A stretch of DNA of 64,000 nucleotides from Nocardia sp. NRRL S-836 (GTDB lineage: Bacteria; Actinomycetota; Actinomycetes; Mycobacteriales; Pseudonocardiaceae), in NCBI RefSeq assembly GCF_001279525.1, contig NZ_LGDY01000092.1, positions 186,001 to 250,000 on the forward strand, read 5' to 3'. Below, piece by piece: positions 1 through 8,974 of the stretch (positions within the stretch are counted from its first letter, which is position 1; the number at the start of each line of letters is the position of its first letter). A program made the translations under genes and the position numbers. The notes under the pieces were generated by a model that was given only the letters and a program-made list of their open reading frames with translations, searched no databases and was not told the DNA's origin.

Positions 1-32
1 CCGCCGCACTGCCTCTGCCGGTTCCGCGCGCG

Positions 33-1238
33 GTGCCGGCGATGCCCACGAAGGAACCCAGTCCAGCGGAGCTGACCGACGTGCTCGCCGAGCTCGTCGC
101 CGGGCTGCCCGCCCTGCCGCCCGACACCGGTGATCGGTACGGGCTGCGCGCGCTGACCAGGGTTTTCCTGAGGCAGCTCAAGACGCACAACACCCGCCGC
201 TCGTACTGGCGCGGGCTGGGGGAGTGGCTGTCGTACTGCGACTGGTACCGGATCGACCCGATGTCCGCGCGGCTGCTCGACGTGGACGAGTGGCGCACGG
301 ACTGGCTCGATAGCGACACCCCGCAGACCGTGCGCAACCGGCTCGCCGCTGTCTCCGCCTGGTACCAGTACTTGATCAACAATCAGGCGTGCGAGGTCAA
401 CCCGGCCAAGCTCGTCGCGCGGCCCGAACGAGAAGGGCGCGATCCCAAGGTCCTGACCAGCGAGGAGATCGGGCGGCTGCTGCACTACGCCGTCACCGAG
501 GCCGAACGGCTCGGCACGGAGGCGGCGCTGCGTCGGCTGGCGGTCATCGAGCTGATGCTGGTCACCGGTGTGCGGACGGGAGCGGTCCTGCACGCGACAT
601 GCGGGCCCGGCGGTGACCTGTTCAGCACCGGAGGCCACCAGGTCCTGCGGTACCGCAACAAGGGCGGCAAGGAGAAGCTCGCCGTCGTACCGCCCTGGAG
701 TATGCGGAGCCTGTTCGCCTACCAGACAGCGCGCGCCGCGCGCGAGGGCGTCGATGTCGACCAGCTGGCCGGGATGCTGTTCGTCACCATCACCGGCACG
801 GCGCTGACCTCCCGCGACATCCGCAACCTCGTCAAGGAGACGGCGACGGGCGCCGGCTTGTCGGAAGTCGACCGCATCACCCCGCACACCCTGCGGCACT
901 CCGCGGCCCACCTGCTCCTCGATCAGAAGAAGGGCCTGCTGGAGATCATGGACTTCCTGGGGCACGCCGACCCCCGGACAACCTTGATCTACCTGGCCAG
1001 CCGAAACCTGCTCGACAACAACCCCTCGTACGGCCTGGCTGGCGCGCTTTCCGACGCCGAAGCCAACGCGGCCCGCGAACCAGACCGGGCCGCAGACGAC
1101 CGGCGCCGGGCCACCCCGCCACCCGAGATCATGCGCGCGCCCGAGAACGACCCGTCCGTGAACACCGGGGACCCCACCGACTGCAGCGGCGCCGTGGTGC
1201 TGACGTTCCGGCCTCGGCGCACCGGAACCGGCGCTTAG
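33..1238 (+). CDS. Tyrosine site-specific recombinase/integrase
   Basis: This 401-residue protein has the layout of XerC/XerD-type recombinases, which cut and rejoin DNA through a phosphotyrosine bond. Residues about 40-125 form a SAM-like core-binding domain, and 140-330 the catalytic domain. The catalytic set is visible: Arg181 in TGVRTG, a Lys in NKGGKEK, His285/Arg288 in HTLRH, His311 in LGHADPRT and the nucleophile Tyr320 in LIYL. The start is a GTG at 33, with an in-frame ATG nine bases later, and the true start could lie left of the window. The last 60 residues are polar and probably disordered. It could resolve multimers of a plasmid or integrate the element. No attachment site or tRNA is seen beside it. 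Confidence 0.93.
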   Translation: MPAMPTKEPSPAELTDVLAELVAGLPALPPDTGDRYGLRALTRVFLRQLKTHNTRRSYWRGLGEWLSYCDWYRIDPMSARLLDVDEWRTDWLDSDTPQTVRNRLAAVSAWYQYLINNQACEVNPAKLVARPEREGRDPKVLTSEEIGRLLHYAVTEAERLGTEAALRRLAVIELMLVTGVRTGAVLHATCGPGGDLFSTGGHQVLRYRNKGGKEKLAVVPPWSMRSLFAYQTARAAREGVDVDQLAGMLFVTITGTALTSRDIRNLVKETATGAGLSEVDRITPHTLRHSAAHLLLDQKKGLLEIMDFLGHADPRTTLIYLASRNLLDNNPSYGLAGALSDAEANAAREPDRAADDRRRATPPPEIMRAPENDPSVNTGDPTDCSGAVVLTFRPRRTGTGA

Positions 1239-1805
1239 CTGACGGAGGGTGACGATGCCCGCCAGGAACGCCGACGACTCGAATGATCATGATTGATCGG
1301 AAGGGTCCCCCGCACGCCGTGCGGAACCATTCGCTCAACGGGTCGTACGACGACGACGCGCTCTTGGGTTGCCACAGCCCACGGCGGGGGCGGCGGGACG
1401 GTCCCCCTCGGCACCGAGGAGTGACCGCGACACCGTCGACGCCCCGACGGTGCCCTGTCGGAGTGACACCTCCGGCAGGGCACCCCAGATTCCCTCGACG
1501 CCGACGGCCGCTGCCGCGGTCGATCATGGCGTCGCCGCTCGAGCGGATATGGTATTCGTCGACCCTGGTCACGGGCGTGGTCTAGCGGATCTGTCGCTTC
1601 GCTCCGGATCTGGTGGCTCTTCGGCCGATGTGGCGGCGTACGTGGCGGGTGCTCGCCGGAAGTGACGAGGACGGCGGCGCTGGCGGGGCCGCCTCGCGCC
1701 GCAGCCGATAGGCGGTGGAATCTCAGCGGAAGTGGCGGGCAAGGATGGGCGCTCGGCATGAAATGCGCAGGTGGGCTACACGCCTCGGCAGCTAGGAGGC
1801 TTTCC
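1239..1805. other. Spacer without a supported gene
   Basis: Open frames exist on both strands but their translations are low-complexity Arg/Pro/Ser-rich and overlap each other, as expected of random GC-rich DNA. No ribosome site leads into a credible protein until the AGGAGG at about 1795. Confidence 0.5.
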
Positions 1806-2132
1806 GTGACCAGCTACGACGAACAGAAGTGGCGCGAACACAGCGTCGAGGCGGGCTGCCGTGCGGCCGAGGACCTGGTGGCCAGCAAGCACGTGGCCGT
1901 CGCCGGACACCAGGTCCTGGCGGCAATCGGCTTCGTGTTGGTTGTCTTTACGACGTCTGGGCTTCTCGGCGAGCCCGTGCTGTTGCGCCATGTTCTCACC
2001 TTGCTGGGTGGCGTCGCGATCGGGTTCGGGCTCGACATGGTGGGCCGGGCCCGCGGGCAGCGGCAGATCGTACAGCTCTGGCGGAAGTCGCTGGAGCGGC
2101 CGATGCCGACCGACGACGATCCGGCCGTCTGA
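1806..2132 (+). CDS. Small two-helix membrane protein
   Basis: The 108-residue product begins at GTG 1806, chosen because AGGAGG lies six bases upstream; the frame is open further 5' but without a ribosome site. An N-terminal polar stretch (about 40 residues) precedes two hydrophobic segments, one containing VLAAIGFVLVVF and one containing LLGGVAIGFGLDMV, joined by a short loop. The tail is basic then acidic. It is likely an inner-membrane hairpin protein. I do not recognise the family. It stands alone between the recombinase and a series of broken genes. Confidence 0.7.
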   Translation: MTSYDEQKWREHSVEAGCRAAEDLVASKHVAVAGHQVLAAIGFVLVVFTTSGLLGEPVLLRHVLTLLGGVAIGFGLDMVGRARGQRQIVQLWRKSLERPMPTDDDPAV

Positions 2133-2165
2133 TCCCATGCAGGCGAAACAAGTGGGGACGACCGG

Positions 2166-2520
2166 TTGAAGAACTGGACCAGGCGACTGCCCGAGTGGTG
2201 CTGCTACCTCACGCTGCCGCCGAAACTCGCGGACCTCGACACCCCCGACGACGTGTTCCGGCCGCGCGGGATCTACGTGCACTTGGAAAGCAACGCCAAC
2301 ACCGGTCGCCCCGAACTGCGGCTGCTGCTGGATACCGACGGCACTGGGGGCTCGCCCCGATCCCCGTCTACCTCGACCGGTCAACCCTCGGCGCAGCCAT
2401 CGCCGACATGAGCGCGGTCAGCGACGCTGCGGCCGCTGGCGCCTACAGCGTTGACCTGCGGTCGGTCGGCGGCCCGAGCACCATCACGAACATGCTCGAC
2501 CGCTACAACGCCGAAATTCA
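2166..2520 (+). pseudogene. Frameshifted gene of unknown function
   Basis: From TTG 2166 about 58 residues read well (ending LLLDTDGT). Near 2340-2350 the sensible reading moves to another frame and continues with GLAPIPVYLDRSTLGA and SVGGPSTITNMLDRYN until about 2520. Both halves have the acidic, GC3-rich character of real coding sequence, so one gene with a one-base shift is the simplest reading. No family is recognised. An assembly error would give the same picture. Confidence 0.5.
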
Positions 2521-2544
2521 CCGCCAAGACCACCGGCGCGGACA

Positions 2545-2795
2545 CGGCGGGCCATGTGCGGCGGCTTGCTCAAGCAAGGGGGATCGAGCTGGAAGCCGTG
2601 GCGGCTCGGGGTGTCGGCACCGTCGTTGCGCCGGCGGCTCGCCGCGGAGGGGACGTCGTTGCGCGAGCAGCTGCTACGCGAGCAGGCGGTAACGCCGCCG
2701 GTGCGGGGCGGAGAGTCGGTGGGGAGTTGGCGGTGCGCCTCGGATACTCCGAGGTGCTGCTCCACGACGTCGAGGACGAGTTCACGGCGGGCTAG
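2545..2795 (+). pseudogene. Remnant of AraC-family DNA-binding domain
   Basis: Three overlapping frames each carry a piece of the classic AraC/XylS C-terminal domain. One reads LAQARGIELEAVAAR, the next RLGVSAPSLRRRLAAEGTS (first helix-turn-helix), and the first frame returns with GGELAVRLGYSEV (second helix-turn-helix). At least two one-base shifts are needed to join them, and the upstream sensor domain is absent. This is a dead fragment of a transcription regulator, left from recombination. The identification rests on the characteristic LRRRLAAEGTS and LAVRLGYSE motifs. Confidence 0.65.
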
Positions 2796-2976
2796 CAGCA
2801 GAACGGCGAGTTGATGTTCTGTAACTCCTGCTGGCTTTCTACTCCCTGACCTCACACGACGTCACCGCCGAAACGCACATGATCACCGGTCGCCGCCGTC
2901 GGCGTGACTACCTGCCACTGGCACGCAAAGCCGTGAGGTGCCGATCCACATCGGACGATCCTCACATCGTTCCGGC

Positions 2977-4179
2977 TCAGCGGCAGGGGAATTTGAGGTC
3001 CGGCCTCGCCATCCGTGGCGGCTGAGATGGCGGGCCCAGTATCTCCCTCAGCGCCTCGACCCGGTCGGGCGGGAAGCCGTTGACCGCCAGGGCCTCGGAG
3101 AACAGCAGCTGCACGCAGGCCGTCAGCGTGGTGCCGTCGAACGCGCGAGCGAGTTCGACGGTCAGCCCGGCATCACCGCTGTGGATCGCAGCCCCGATCG
3201 CCAGGTCCATCGACGCCTCGGCAGGCTGAGTAGACGGTCTGCACCTTGCGGTGGTAGGCCGTGTAGGCGGCGCCCCGAGCCCTACCCGGTCAGCGGGGAC
3301 GATGATCCGGACCTGGACGGCCTTGCCACCGTCGCCGTCCAGAGTGCGCCGCAGGGCCGTACGCACGGACTCGTCCAGCTCGGCGTAGATGGGATGGCGA
3401 CGAGATTGCCCATGGCCATCAGGTCTCCTGTCGTTCCTCGGTGCACCCAGACGTCCAGCAGCTCGCCCGTCGTCCATTCTGGATCGTCGGCAGGGATCTA
3501 GCTGGCGCACCACTGCTGCAGCACCGCGGTGTTCGCGGCGATCCGTCGGCGGCCAGCGCGCACCGTCGCGGCGGCCGCGTCCCGGATCACCTTCAGCTCC
3601 TCCCAGGTGTGCGCCCGCTTGCGGCGCGTTCCACGCCGAGCCAGCGGACGGCGTCGCGGCCGCTCGAGGAACACCCAGGTGGCCTCCGGCAATCCGGGAG
3701 CCCGGCGGATGATGGCGGACAGCACCCGTCGCGTGTGGACGTCCCCGGCCCACCGGGTCCACCACGTAATGGTGATCTCTGCGACCGACGTGACCGGTGG
3801 CTCAGACGCCGTCGCGACGTTGAACAGCAGCCGGAGCGTCCGGCCGTTGGTCCGGTAGGTCTCCGCGCTGTCCCAGCCGCGGCCTTGCTCCGCGAATGCG
3901 GTCGCCAGAGCCTGGAGGAATTTCCACGGGCCCTGAGCTGTCCCGGAAGTCCCACATCCCAGAGCCTCGCCGCTTCCGCTGACCGGCCGGACCACCAGGC
4001 CATCGGCGTCCAGCACGGCCGCCCTGCGGTAGTCGGCCGGCCGTCCGGGTTCAGCCGAGGGCTGGTGATCTGCGCGAGGCCGATCAGACCGGCGCAGGTT
4101 CGCGGCGATGAACCGGCCCGAAAAGCGTGGGCCGGAACCCCGCCGCCCCTTCGGGCCCGCGCCGGCTGATATCCGTCAC
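2977..4179 (-). pseudogene. Broken minus-strand gene, recombinase-like N-terminus
   Basis: Reading leftwards, GTG 4179 follows a GGAGG and starts VTDISRRGPEG. The reading then shifts frame and continues as YRRAAVLDADGLVVRP, a helical region (WDSAETYRTNGRTLRLL), and TWEELKVIRDAAAATVRAG, a pattern I associate with N-terminal regions of large actinobacterial plasmid recombinases. A TAG at about 3498 interrupts it, but the same frame continues IPADDPEWTTGELLDVW. After another shift it reads YAELDESVRTALRRTL and ends at 2977. No catalytic recombinase residues follow, so the enzyme identity is tentative. At least three lesions make it non-functional unless they are sequencing errors. Confidence 0.45.
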
Positions 4180-4294
4180 AGATCACCAACCTCCACGGTC
4201 GTCCCCGGCGACGTTTTCGCCGACGCGGAAACGGACCGCGCGGTGATGTCACTGCACAGCAAATTGTTGTCACTTCCTGCGAAAGCGAGCGACT
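4180..4294. promoter_or_regulatory. Divergent intergenic region with TGTCACT direct repeat
   Basis: This 115-base gap separates the minus-strand relic from the AAA ATPase gene and must hold the promoter of the latter. It is locally AT-richer and contains the heptamer TGTCACT twice (about 4246 and 4269), separated by AAATTGTTG-containing sequence. No clear -35/-10 pair is recognised. Confidence 0.35.
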
Positions 4295-5377
4295 ATGCCT
4301 GCTTCTACCATCGTTGCCTCCGGCGGCCAGTTCCGTCTGTACGACAATTCCGTACAGACCTTCGACCGGCTGCCGGTGGCCACCTACGCCATCGGCTTCT
4401 CCAAGATGACCGGCTACAGCCTCCGCCAGGTCGCCCCGCTCGCCCCCGGTGAGGAAACCGTCTACGGCTCCCACGTAGAGCGAGTGGACCGCATCGTGCG
4501 CGCCTACAAGGACATGGACCGGTCCCTGGGCGTGATCCTGTCCGGTGACAAGGGCATGGGCAAGTCGCTCATGCTCCGGATGCTCGCCGAGAAAGCACGC
4601 GAGCAGCTGGAACTGCCCACGGTTCTCGTCCAGCACTCGACCCCCGGTCTGGCGTCTTTTTTGGAGAATCTTGGCGAGGTAGTCGTCGTTTTCGACGAAT
4701 TCGAGAAGGTCTTCGGCAGCAACGGCGAGGACGAGGCTCAGAACCAGTTCCTCAGCCTCTTCGACGGACTCAGCGTGACCAAGCGACTCTACGTCCTGTC
4801 GGTCAATAACCTCAGTCACGTCAACGAATTCATGCTCAACCGCCCCGGCCGCTTCCACTATCACATGCGGTTTGCCTACCCGGAGCCTGAGACGGTTGCC
4901 ACCTATCTACGCGACCAGGTTCCTGCGATCGGCGATGCCCAGGTCGAAGAAGTCGTCGAATTCTCCCGGAAGTACGACCTGAACTTCGACCACCTGCGAG
5001 CGATCGCTTTTGAGCTGCGGCGAGGAGAACTCTTCGCCTCGGTGATCGGCGACCTCAACATCAAGCGCAACGAACGCGGCAGTTCCTTGGTGAAGGCCCG
5101 CATCAGCTGGAAGGACGGCGACACGGACGTCCTCACCGGCGCCATCGACCTTTTCGACCGCGGCGTCGTGCAGACGATCAACGACTACGAGATCGGCGTG
5201 AGCGTGCGGTTCCGCATGCGTGATGCAGTGTCGACCAACGAGGGCCACCTTCTCCCGGCCGGAGCCTTCGAGGTCATCGACTTGCGGAGCGATGCCAGCA
5301 AGGCACAGGACGGCGAACTGCCCGACGTGGTCTCCGTCGTGCTTACCCGCGCCCGGGAACGCTCGATCGACTTCTGA
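4295..5377 (+). CDS. Phage-type AAA family ATPase
   Basis: The 360-residue protein carries a complete AAA core: Walker A GDKGMGKS at residues 84-91, Walker B VVFDEFEK at 131-138, a sensor-1 Asn in LSVNN near 171 and an arginine-finger-like NRPGRF at 182-187. Such proteins in phages and plasmids are ring or monomeric ATPases that remodel other proteins or DNA complexes. The N-terminal 75 residues and the C-terminal 130 residues, including a beta-rich end (ITWKDGD-like, VVSVVLTRARE), are not recognised and may bind the partner. ATG 4295 has a weak GAG-containing ribosome site. A hairpin follows the gene. It sits upstream of two small genes and a PP2C phosphatase, which may act with it. Confidence 0.9.
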   Translation: MPASTIVASGGQFRLYDNSVQTFDRLPVATYAIGFSKMTGYSLRQVAPLAPGEETVYGSHVERVDRIVRAYKDMDRSLGVILSGDKGMGKSLMLRMLAEKAREQLELPTVLVQHSTPGLASFLENLGEVVVVFDEFEKVFGSNGEDEAQNQFLSLFDGLSVTKRLYVLSVNNLSHVNEFMLNRPGRFHYHMRFAYPEPETVATYLRDQVPAIGDAQVEEVVEFSRKYDLNFDHLRAIAFELRRGELFASVIGDLNIKRNERGSSLVKARISWKDGDTDVLTGAIDLFDRGVVQTINDYEIGVSVRFRMRDAVSTNEGHLLPAGAFEVIDLRSDASKAQDGELPDVVSVVLTRARERSIDF

Positions 5378-5387
5378 TCCAACCGCA

Positions 5388-5430
5388 GCGGTGCAGTGCT
5401 GGACACGCACGACTCGCAGCGCTGCACCGC
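5388..5430 (+). terminator. Hairpin after the AAA ATPase gene
   Basis: GCGGTGCAG (5388-5396) pairs perfectly with CTGCACCGC (5422-5430) around a 25-base loop, eleven bases after the stop. There is no T-run, so termination is only likely. Confidence 0.4.
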
Positions 5431-5712
5431 GCACCGACCTTCAGTCCTCGGTGACGCCCTCGCAGGTCGAATGGCACCTCCGAGGTCGCCGTGCACACAG
5501 GACGGTGCGTGCGCACGCTGGACCTGATCGCGGTGGTCGAACACCGCCCAGCCGAGCACGGACGCCCCCTTACGGGGTCAAGGCCGCGCCGCTGCGGTCG
5601 GCTGCGCCGAGCCTGACCCGTCAGGGGCCGTCTGTGCTCCAGCCGCGGTGTCCACGACCACCTCGACGAGTCGTCGGCATCCCGTTGCCTGAGCGAGTGC
5701 CGCCTTTCAGGA
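5431..5712. other. Spacer without a supported gene
   Basis: No reading frame here has both a ribosome site and a plausible translation. The sequence is locally GC-rich and may be the remains of a deleted gene. Confidence 0.35.
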
Positions 5713-5907
5713 GTCACCGATGAAAACCCGACCAACCTCAACGTCCCCCGTGGCGTCTCCGGCAAGCAGCGGCTGCTCTACCTGAGCCTCACCGACGCCC
5801 AGAAGGTCATCTACCGCCACCACTTCGACGTGATCGGACAGCCCGCCGGTCTCTGCTACACGGCCGCGATCGCGGAATGCTCCGAAGAGGACGTCCGTCG
5901 TGGCTGA
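5713..5907 (+). CDS. Small unknown protein, start codon unclear
   Basis: A clearly coding stretch reads TDENPTNLNVPRGVSGKQR then LYLSLTDAQKVIYRHHFDV and ends at TGA 5905-5907, overlapping the next gene by eight bases. An AGGAG lies at about 5708-5712. The ATG at 5720 is in a different frame, and the coding frame has only GTC where a GTG would be expected, or a CTG at 5689. Either the start codon has mutated or one base is wrong. About 64 residues; the family is not recognised. The overlap suggests translational coupling to the downstream gene. Confidence 0.5.
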   Translation, partial: VTDENPTNLNVPRGVSGKQRLLYLSLTDAQKVIYRHHFDVIGQPAGLCYTAAIAECSEEDVRRG

Positions 5908-6286
5908 CTTCCGGCTTCCCTACGACGCTGCTGACGGCACGGCGCTTTCGAGCACGATCAGCGGCGAGGCTCACATCGAGGTCCTGCTCGCCCGCCAGAC
6001 CGCTTACCAGGGCGCGCACCTATACGGATTCCCGCCGCTGCTGGAATGGATCGTGCGTGACGAGGACACCCACTGCGTGGAGCTGCCCGCGCCAAAGCGC
6101 ACGACGACTCCCCGCGTCTACCGCAGTGCCGCGTCGATTCGCTGCGAACTGGAGCGAGTCGACGCGCAGCTCGCCGCGATCGGCGCCGGCGGTCCGATGG
6201 ACCGCGGCCGCCAACCCGTCGCCCTTCGCGCGCAGCAAAGCAGCCGCCCGCGCGGGGCGCACTCGACTCGCGCGAATGGATCGTGA
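5900..6286 (+). CDS. Unknown small protein
   Basis: A 128-residue product starts at GTG 5900, inside the end of the preceding frame. The first 100 residues (MADFRLPYDAADGTALS, then AHLYGFPPLLEWIVRDEDTH and CELERVDAQLAAIGAGG) look like a folded small protein. The last 25 are basic and Ser/Arg-rich, possibly a frame-shifted tail. No known domain is seen. It lies 76 bases before the PP2C gene and may share its transcript. Confidence 0.6.
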   Translation: MADFRLPYDAADGTALSSTISGEAHIEVLLARQTAYQGAHLYGFPPLLEWIVRDEDTHCVELPAPKRTTTPRVYRSAASIRCELERVDAQLAAIGAGGPMDRGRQPVALRAQQSSRPRGAHSTRANGS

Positions 6287-6362
6287 CCTGGAGCGCCCCT
6301 CCGGGCTTTCACTGCCCATGCAGCACGTGGCCAGTCCACAAACAGCACAGAAGGAGACCCAC

Positions 6363-7157
6363 ATGCCCACGAACAGTGCACGGACCGATGACGCGGCCAC
6401 GCCGGCCAGCACCCCCTCCTCGGACGACCAGCCGCTGGTCCGGTGGCGAGTTGGCCACGCCACTCATATCGGATCCCGGTCGAGTAACGCAGACAGCTAC
6501 CGTTTCGGCTCCCACATCACCGGTCGCGCCGTATTCGCCGTCGCCGACGGCATCGGATCCAAGCCTGGAGCAGCCGAAGCCGCCCGGATCGCCGCGCGCA
6601 CCACGATCAGCGCCGCGGTCGCGACCGGCACCGCGATGCAGGCACTACTGGAAGCCAGCCACCATCTCGATCTCGAACAGCCAGGTGGATCGTTCGGGGA
6701 CACGGTCATGGTGGTGGCGGTCATGAGTCCAGCCACGACACCTGGCACCGTCTCGTGGGACATCGCGTGGGTCGGAGACTGCCGCGCCTACCTCCTCGAC
6801 GCCGACGGCCTGCGCCAGTTGACGCACGACCACACCAAGGGCCAACGCCTGCGTGATGCCGGCATCGACGAACTGACCGCAGCACGTTTCGACAACATCG
6901 TGCTGACCAGCGTGCGCAACGCCATCAACGACCCGGCCGGGATCGGCACAGCGTCAGTGACCAGCAAAGGACACCAACGCCTGCTGCTGGTGAGCGACGG
7001 AGTGAGCAAACCACTTCCCGACGACATGATCGAGTGCGCGCTGACCGAGTTCTCCAACCCCAAGGAATGCGCCCGTGCCCTTGTCGAGCTCGGCGTTCTC
7101 GACGACCGCGCCGACAACGCGACCGCCCTCGTCGTCGACACGATCATCGCCTCCTGA
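6363..7157 (+). CDS. PP2C-type serine/threonine protein phosphatase
   Basis: The 264-residue protein is a compact PPM/PP2C phosphatase, a metal-dependent enzyme that removes phosphate from Ser and Thr. Characteristic motifs occur in order: SRSSNADSY (residues 38-46), AVADGIGS (59-66, first metal-binding Asp), FGDT (111-114), WVGDCRAYL (136-144), LVSDGVS (209-215) and DDRADNATALVV (247-258, last metal Asp and Asn). ATG 6363 follows AAGGAGA by about eight bases; open frame further upstream is noise. The first 25 residues are Ser/Thr/Pro-rich and probably unstructured. No kinase is visible nearby, so its substrate may be encoded in this cluster or by the host. Confidence 0.93.
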   Translation: MPTNSARTDDAATPASTPSSDDQPLVRWRVGHATHIGSRSSNADSYRFGSHITGRAVFAVADGIGSKPGAAEAARIAARTTISAAVATGTAMQALLEASHHLDLEQPGGSFGDTVMVVAVMSPATTPGTVSWDIAWVGDCRAYLLDADGLRQLTHDHTKGQRLRDAGIDELTAARFDNIVLTSVRNAINDPAGIGTASVTSKGHQRLLLVSDGVSKPLPDDMIECALTEFSNPKECARALVELGVLDDRADNATALVVDTIIAS

Positions 7158-7295
7158 CCACCCGCGATGGCGCCGCCGGCCGGGCTGTGCTGACGCCTCG
7201 CCCGCCCGGCGCAGCAGCGCCCACGAGCAGCCCCTCGATCTGGCCGCGACCACCTGCCACCCGCCATCGCGCGGTGCTTACCGAACGGACCCGTC

Positions 7296-7842
7296 ATGGC
7301 TGTTCTGCACCCCGACCTGTCCATCGACCCCGAGCCCAGCTCGACACCCGTGACCGGCCTGACCAGCCACGGCCACATCCAGACCAGCTACCACGCGCTA
7401 CGCGAGCGGTTCGGCGAGCCGGACCGCCGGTTCCCGCACCTGCGCAACATCGGCGTCTGGGTGCTCGACACCCCGGCCGGGCGCGTGAACCTCCGTCGCC
7501 TCAACGAAGTCCCCGACTCCGCCGGTGACCGCGACGTCGAATCGGCCTGGATGATCCTGGCCACCACCGACGCCGTGCTGCCCTAGATCTACAAGGCCGT
7601 CACCGGGTCGACCGCCACGTTCCCCGCCGGTGCCCGGCAGCACTTCTCCGAAACCACGCTGCAGAGCTTCGCCAACGCCTACATCAACTACCTGTACCTG
7701 CGGATGAACGGCGAACTTGAGGCCCGCCCGTGGCCTCTTCGAGTTCGCCGGGTACGTGGGCACCCTCGGCGACCGGTTCAGCGCCCAGGTGCTGCACGCC
7801 AGGTCGGACTGGATCGCGGCTTCTCAAGGGATCGCAGCGTGA
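7296..7842 (+). pseudogene. Unknown gene broken by TAG and a frameshift
   Basis: From ATG 7296 the frame encodes about 96 residues (for example LRERFGEPDRRFPHLRN and SAWMILATTDAVLP), then hits TAG at 7584-7586. The same frame goes on sensibly after the stop (IYKAVTGSTATFPAG, FANAYINYLYLRMNGEL) to about 7725. A one-base change of frame then leads to GLFEFAGYVGTLGDRF and the end at 7842. One gene of about 180 residues with two lesions explains this. The family is not recognised. Confidence 0.6.
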
Positions 7843-8012
7843 CATGAGGCTCTGCGTCAGAGTCTTCGCAGCTCAGCGCCTCGACCCAGAAGCTTAGTGA
7901 TCACTACAGGTGTTGTGCAAGGCGTGGGCGGTCGGTGCGGCCGCGTTTGACCCGCCATCAGGGCCTGAGCGACGAAGTTCTTCGACAGCAACGAATCTGG
8001 AGGTTATGGGGG

Positions 8013-8378
8013 ATGGGGCTGCGCATTTTGATCACGGGCTCTCGGACGTGGGCCGATCGAGCGATGATCCGTGCGGCGCTAGCCGAGGTGTGGAACCCGG
8101 ACTCGGTTCTGGTGTCGGGCGCGTGCCCGAACGGCGCTGACGCGCTCTGCGAGGCGTGCTGGGCCCATTGGGGCGGGAAGATCGAGCGTCATCCAGCGGA
8201 CTGGGACCGTTATGGCCGGCGCGCTGGGTTCGTGCGCAATGAGGAGATAGTGAAGGCTGGCGCGGACGTGTGCCTCGCGTTCATCCGAGGCAACTCGGCG
8301 GGTGCGAGTAACACGGCGAAACTGGCGCAGGAGGCGGGGATCGAGACGAGGATCTTCCGCTCCGCGATCACGACGTGA
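8013..8378 (+). CDS. SLOG-family nucleotide-binding protein (YspA/DUF2493 type)
   Basis: The 121-residue protein opens MGLRILITGSRTWADR, the signature Rossmann-like start of the YspA/cpYpsA-related SLOG family. It continues with LVSGACPNGADALCE (the second conserved Gly-rich loop), then WDRYGRRAGFVRNEEIVKAG and AFIRGNSAGASNTAKLA. These proteins bind or act on nucleotide-derived ligands and are common in actinophages and plasmids, where their role is unknown. ATG 8013 was chosen because a GGAGG lies about ten bases upstream. Confidence 0.85.
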   Translation: MGLRILITGSRTWADRAMIRAALAEVWNPDSVLVSGACPNGADALCEACWAHWGGKIERHPADWDRYGRRAGFVRNEEIVKAGADVCLAFIRGNSAGASNTAKLAQEAGIETRIFRSAITT

Positions 8379-8395
8379 CCGCGGAGCGGCGCTGA

Positions 8396-8620
8396 TCAGC
8401 GACTTCGGTTCAAGCTCGCGATGAGTTCGCGGTTGGCCGAGCGTGCGGCGTCGAGTTCCTGATCGCGTTACTCGAGGCGATCGGTGAGTCGCACCCCTGA
8501 CCACGACATGCTCCTGCGCTTGCAGCGCGCCCACGTGGCGCCCGGCGAGTACCCGGTTGCGCGCACGCGCGCCACGCGCGAGGCCGGACGCTAGCAGTTC
8601 ACCGGCAATCACCTCAGCCC
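8396..8620 (-). pseudogene. Relic of a minus-strand coiled-coil gene
   Basis: Reading leftwards, fragments look coding: GELLASGLARGARARNRVLA, then in a second frame RDQELDAARSANRELIASLN ending at a stop at 8396. The tail is a typical heptad-rich C-terminus of small plasmid or phage proteins. The pieces are separated by a frameshift and an in-frame stop, and no start is found. Confidence is low because the evidence is only coding-like composition. Confidence 0.3.
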
Positions 8621-8974
8621 CGGTAATCCCAGCTTCCCAGGGGTTACCGGTGGTGATCGGCACATCCGTGCACCGGGTCACGCTCGATCCCAGGTCGGCA
8701 GGGGCGGCGCACTCTAACCGCTGTCGCAGTTGCGCCCGTGGCACCGCCAGCCCAGGCGACGCAGGTGAGACGAGCCCTTGCGGGGTCGCGCTGCGCGCGA
8801 TCTCACCCGGTCGGCCGAGCGCACCACCCCGGCCGGTCCGAGCCAGCGGTTGATCGAGACGAGCCCCCGAACCAGGGGAGTCGAGCCGACCAGCCGCCTT
8901 GCTGGTCCGCACACCGGCGCCTTCGCCAAACGCCGGTGACACTTTGAACGCCAGTGAAAGGACACCAACATCCT
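8621..8974. other. Spacer without a supported gene
   Basis: Frames on both strands give only Arg/Pro/Ala-rich translations. The region leads to the AAAGGA ribosome site of the next gene. Confidence 0.4.

Noticed and set aside
7888..7904. TTAGTGATCACTA palindrome resembling the two IS ends joined
   Set aside because: It could be an excision footprint of the IS5-type element, but an 8-base core is too short to distinguish from a chance palindrome.
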